Below are positions 37,385 through 39,261 of a DNA stretch of 39,261 nucleotides, piece after piece. Origin of the DNA: Sediminibacterium sp. (GTDB taxonomy: Bacteria; Bacteroidota; Bacteroidia; Chitinophagales; Chitinophagaceae); the NCBI GenBank assembly GCA_028687975.1, contig JAQTZD010000016.1, forward strand, positions 1-39,261. The letters are read 5' to 3'. Below the pieces are notes generated by a model. The model was not told the origin of the DNA, made no database searches, and saw only the letters and a list, made by a program, of their open reading frames with translations. The position numbers and the translations under genes are program-made. The first letter of the stretch is position 1, and each line of letters begins with the position of its first letter.

Positions 37385-37572
37385 GGCACCAATAACTTAT
37401 GATCAGTACGAACCGACATCGTGCTTTTTTTATTTTCAAAAGTACGCAGTGGTTGAAGAAACTGGCCGTCCAAGGAAGACCTGTAAACTACCGAGACCTT
37501 TTCAGCAGCCACAGCTGTCCATTGCAGACGCAGTCCTTTGGATTGCTTTATATGCTTGCGGTCTTTTATCAT
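37381..37572 (-). CDS. Possible small basic protein upstream of the hypothetical gene
   Basis: A 63-aa ORF from ATG 37572 (MIKDRKHIKQSKGLRLQWTA ... HKLLVP), basic and without a membrane helix. Its stop codon TGA overlaps the TTG start of the next ORF in the sequence TTGA, which is the kind of coupling seen in operons. No family is recognisable. It may also be chance. Confidence 0.3.
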   Translation of the reverse strand: MIKDRKHIKQSKGLRLQWTAVAAEKVSVVYRSSLDGQFLQPLRTFENKKSTMSVRTDHKLLVP

Positions 37573-37662
37573 AGTTTAAAGATAATAAGATTAAAACTAA
37601 TTAATTTCTTTACACCACATCATAATAACCGTGAAATTCAGAGGGTTCGGTCTGCTCCCTCT

Positions 37663-38025
37663 TTACAGAATCAAGGTATCAAGATAATCCTTTCTAATCA
37701 GGTGTTTCTTGCCTATACGCGAAGAGAGTATACGCTTTTCCTTGATCCACCTTCTCAAGGTTAGATGGGTAATATTCAGGTAAGCACTGGCTTCTGTTAT
37801 GGTAAGTAGTTGTTTACCCTCCAGCTCCAGGAATTTTACCTTTGTTCTAAACTTTCCGGTAATACTTTCTTCAACTCGGGCGATCTCCAATTTTTCCCGT
37901 CTTGCAGCCTGCTTATAGGCCCTGCTACTACATTTATTAGAACAATACTGTGTTTTGGTCGTCCTTGCAATGAATTTGCTGTTGCAGAACTTACAAACTC
38001 TTTCGATATGCATATTGCTGCTCAT
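37663..38025 (-). CDS. Zinc-ribbon + excisionase/MerR-like HTH protein
   Basis: The protein has 120 aa. The N-terminus has C-x2-C and C-x3-C in RVCKFCNSKFIARTTKTQYCSNKCSSRAYK, a treble-clef or zinc-ribbon group. The C-terminus has the helix-turn-helix LLTITEASAYLNITHLTLRRWIKEKRILSSRIGKKHLIRKDYLDTLI, which is the excisionase (HTH_17) pattern. Bacteroidota proteins of this combination are normally next to tyrosine integrases in mobile elements. No integrase remains in this window, so it may be an orphan of a decayed element or its partner lies elsewhere. Confidence 0.82.
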   Translation of the reverse strand: MSSNMHIERVCKFCNSKFIARTTKTQYCSNKCSSRAYKQAARREKLEIARVEESITGKFRTKVKFLELEGKQLLTITEASAYLNITHLTLRRWIKEKRILSSRIGKKHLIRKDYLDTLIL

Positions 38026-38110
38026 TGTGCTTGGGTGTTTTTATGCACACCTTCCTACAATTTTTTGCCAGTTTACAACCTTATGCGATAGTACAGGCAA
38101 ACTATTTGCC

Positions 38111-38386
38111 ATGCATAATTTCAATTTGCATTCTAATTTTTACAACCAGCCTATTTTATTAACCGATGAAGAGAAGCAAGACCCGTTACCTGTTATCAGG
38201 AGTTTCTTTGAAGATGTGAAACTGGTCGAGGTGAGAACACACCTGTATAATCTATTGGTGGTGGGATTAACTACGCCGAATACTATTTATGAAGAGGCAA
38301 GCGAGAGGGATGCTGCGATCTGTTTTGTTAAGCAGTTAGAGAAAGTTATAGAGGCTGTGTTTGTTTATGCAAAAACATTAAAATAA
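38111..38386 (+). CDS. Small hypothetical protein (source of a truncated duplicate)
   Basis: The protein has 91 aa. MHNFNLHSNFYNQPILLTDE is followed by a helical region DPLPVIRSFFEDVKLVEVRTHLYNLLVVGLTTPNTIYEEASERDAAICFVKQLEKVIEAVFVYA. I recall such short proteins from Bacteroidota mobile regions next to the excisionase-like gene, without known function. ATG 38111 is preferred over earlier in-frame starts, which would run through the promoter region of the divergent HTH gene and produce an unlikely hydrophobic leader. A degenerate copy of its 3' part lies at 39015-39113. Confidence 0.6.
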   Translation: MHNFNLHSNFYNQPILLTDEEKQDPLPVIRSFFEDVKLVEVRTHLYNLLVVGLTTPNTIYEEASERDAAICFVKQLEKVIEAVFVYAKTLK

Positions 38387-38434
38387 TATTGAATTTGAAA
38401 AAAAAGTTATACCTTAAAAAATCAAAATATAATT

Positions 38435-38926
38435 ATGAGACATTTTTTACTCCTCACTCTAGTATTATCATCCATTGGTGTTTTTGCACAAAAAGATAGT
38501 TCAAAAATCACTATTCCTGAAGGAACAGAAGTTAAACTGAAAACGATCGTTGAACTAAAGGGAAATGAACTAAAAGTTGGCGATAAAATAAACCTCGAAC
38601 TAGCAGAACCAATAATAATCGACGATAATATTGTTGTGAGGCCCGGTGCTAAGGCAAGTGCTACAGTAAGTATGGCTTCAAGAAGCAAAGCTTTTGGTAA
38701 AAAAGGAAAATTAGAATTTAGTATTGACTATTTATACTTAACAGGTGGCAAAGTTATTAAACTAAAAAGTACGGTTGCATCCAATGCTAAGGGTAGAGGA
38801 GTTACTACTGCAGCTGTATCAGTACTTGTAACACCCCTGGGGCTCTTGTGGCATGGACAACAGGCGAAATTTCCTCCGGGAACAGTATTTGCTGCCTATG
38901 TAGATCATGATACTGTAATCAATTGA
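38435..38926 (+). CDS. Secreted small beta-rich protein of unknown function
   Basis: The protein has 163 aa, with signal peptide MRHFLLLTLVLSSIGVFAQ. The mature protein has a repeated beta pattern: ITIPEGTEVKLKTIVELKG, KVGDKINLELAEPIIIDDN, IVVRPGAKASATVSMASRS, KKGKLEFSIDYLYLTGGKVIKLKS. This is a known Bacteroidota pattern of proteins with no assigned function, resembling a double-psi or SLH-like barrel only vaguely. The C-terminus, AKFPPGTVFAAYVDHDTVIN, repeats the beginning PEGTEV-like motif. It is AT-rich like its neighbours. Confidence 0.75.
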   Translation: MRHFLLLTLVLSSIGVFAQKDSSKITIPEGTEVKLKTIVELKGNELKVGDKINLELAEPIIIDDNIVVRPGAKASATVSMASRSKAFGKKGKLEFSIDYLYLTGGKVIKLKSTVASNAKGRGVTTAAVSVLVTPLGLLWHGQQAKFPPGTVFAAYVDHDTVIN

Positions 38927-39014
38927 TACGCTCGATCCTTACATCTATAGACTCGTTATAATTACTGATATTTGTTTATACAATTCTGTCCAGCTACTTA
39001 GGTGCCAATCAAGA

Positions 39015-39113
39015 ACGCCCATTATCATACAGGACGAGACAAGTGAGAGGGATGCTGCATTGTACTTTGTTAAGCAGTTGGAGAAGATGGTGGAGGCTTG
39101 CCATCAATTTTAA
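39015..39113 (+). pseudogene. Degenerate duplicate of the 3' end of the 38111-38386 gene
   Basis: In one frame this reads TPIIIQDETSERDAALYFVK followed by QLEKMVEACHQF and a stop. It aligns without gaps to TPNTIYEEASERDAAICFVK and QLEKVIEAVF of the small protein. The first 60 residues of the gene and the start codon are missing, so it is a 3' fragment left by duplication or recombination. Confidence 0.75.
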
Positions 39114-39261
39114 AAATCGAATTCAGATAATTCAGGAGACTGTAAAATACTTTGTGTAAACGAGTAAGTAGCTGTTATTAGAGTTGGCATCTGTTTTCAA
39201 AGATAGTTAAGAACTGATGGAGTATGAATCCCCAATTTTGGATGGGCATATTCCATTTCTT

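Noticed and set aside
37955..38110. N-terminal extension of the small protein at 38111
   Set aside because: The extension overlaps the divergent HTH gene start and gives an unlikely hydrophobic leader without conserved sequence; the ATG at 38111 fits better.

Overview
The window reads as chromosomal DNA of a Bacteroidota bacterium, most likely of the Chitinophagaceae/Sphingobacteriales type. The signs are a SusC/RagA-type TonB-dependent receptor, many secreted proteins with the lipobox or AxAQ signal-peptide ends usual in this phylum, promoters of the -33 TTG / -7 TAnnTTTG type rather than -35/-10, very short leaders with little Shine-Dalgarno sequence, and a mobile mystery protein A/B pair. 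I see no rRNA, tRNA or CRISPR array.

Region 1 (1-15650) is mostly envelope and periplasm. It holds the N-terminal part of a SusC-like receptor, a divergent LacI-family regulator with a textbook LacI-type operator, a 1006-aa Asp-box (BNR) propeller protein, a LolA-like periplasmic protein, a 16-repeat TPR protein, a NIPSNAP protein, a secreted RD/RG-rich protein, a beta-lactamase-fold serine hydrolase, a metallo-beta-lactamase-fold hydrolase, a broken OmpA-family remnant and a TPR histidine kinase.

Region 2 (15680-28320) is the most interesting part: a compact nitric-oxide / anaerobic-stress island made of three operons. The plus-strand operon encodes a NorC-like cytochrome c, a NorB-like haem-copper reductase with unusual ligand positions (Asn202, Met334), a QueD/PTPS-like pterin enzyme and an NsrR-like Rrf2 regulator. 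Converging on it, an eight-gene minus-strand operon encodes RIC/ScdA with a fused DUF2249, a hemerythrin, a type-II NADH dehydrogenase, a His-rich lipoprotein, a DUF1858-DUF2249 protein, a 12-helix NnrS/haem-copper-like protein, a DUF59 Fe-S assembly factor and a second Rrf2 regulator. A third operon encodes a nitronate-monooxygenase-like protein with extra cysteines, a TrhP/YegQ-like U32 protein, a small ferredoxin and a YhbP-like flavin split-barrel protein. An almost identical 18-bp dyad (16 of 18 positions) sits on the core promoters of the first and third operons. A perfect 24-bp palindrome sits at the -33 position of the second. The simplest reading is an Fe-S-sensing regulon that couples NO reduction, Fe-S repair and quinone reduction.

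Region 3 (28434-34542) holds a membrane protein ending in a histidine-kinase dimerisation domain with no ATPase domain, two tiny membrane ORFs, a threonine synthase-like enzyme, a LysR regulator, a NarL/LuxR response regulator, an 8-strand-type outer-membrane barrel and a lipoprotein. An 18-bp motif upstream of the barrel gene recurs (17 of 18) in the leader region before the TPR histidine kinase, hinting that this kinase and response regulator may belong together.

Region 4 (34543-39261) is a mobile or decayed accessory segment: the mobile mystery A/B pair with three operator copies phased at exactly 33 bp, a probably 5'-truncated gene, poorly recognisable small genes, an excisionase-like HTH protein, and a small gene with a degenerate second copy of its 3' end about 0.7 kb further on. 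Base composition is visibly more AT-rich here than in Regions 1 and 2.
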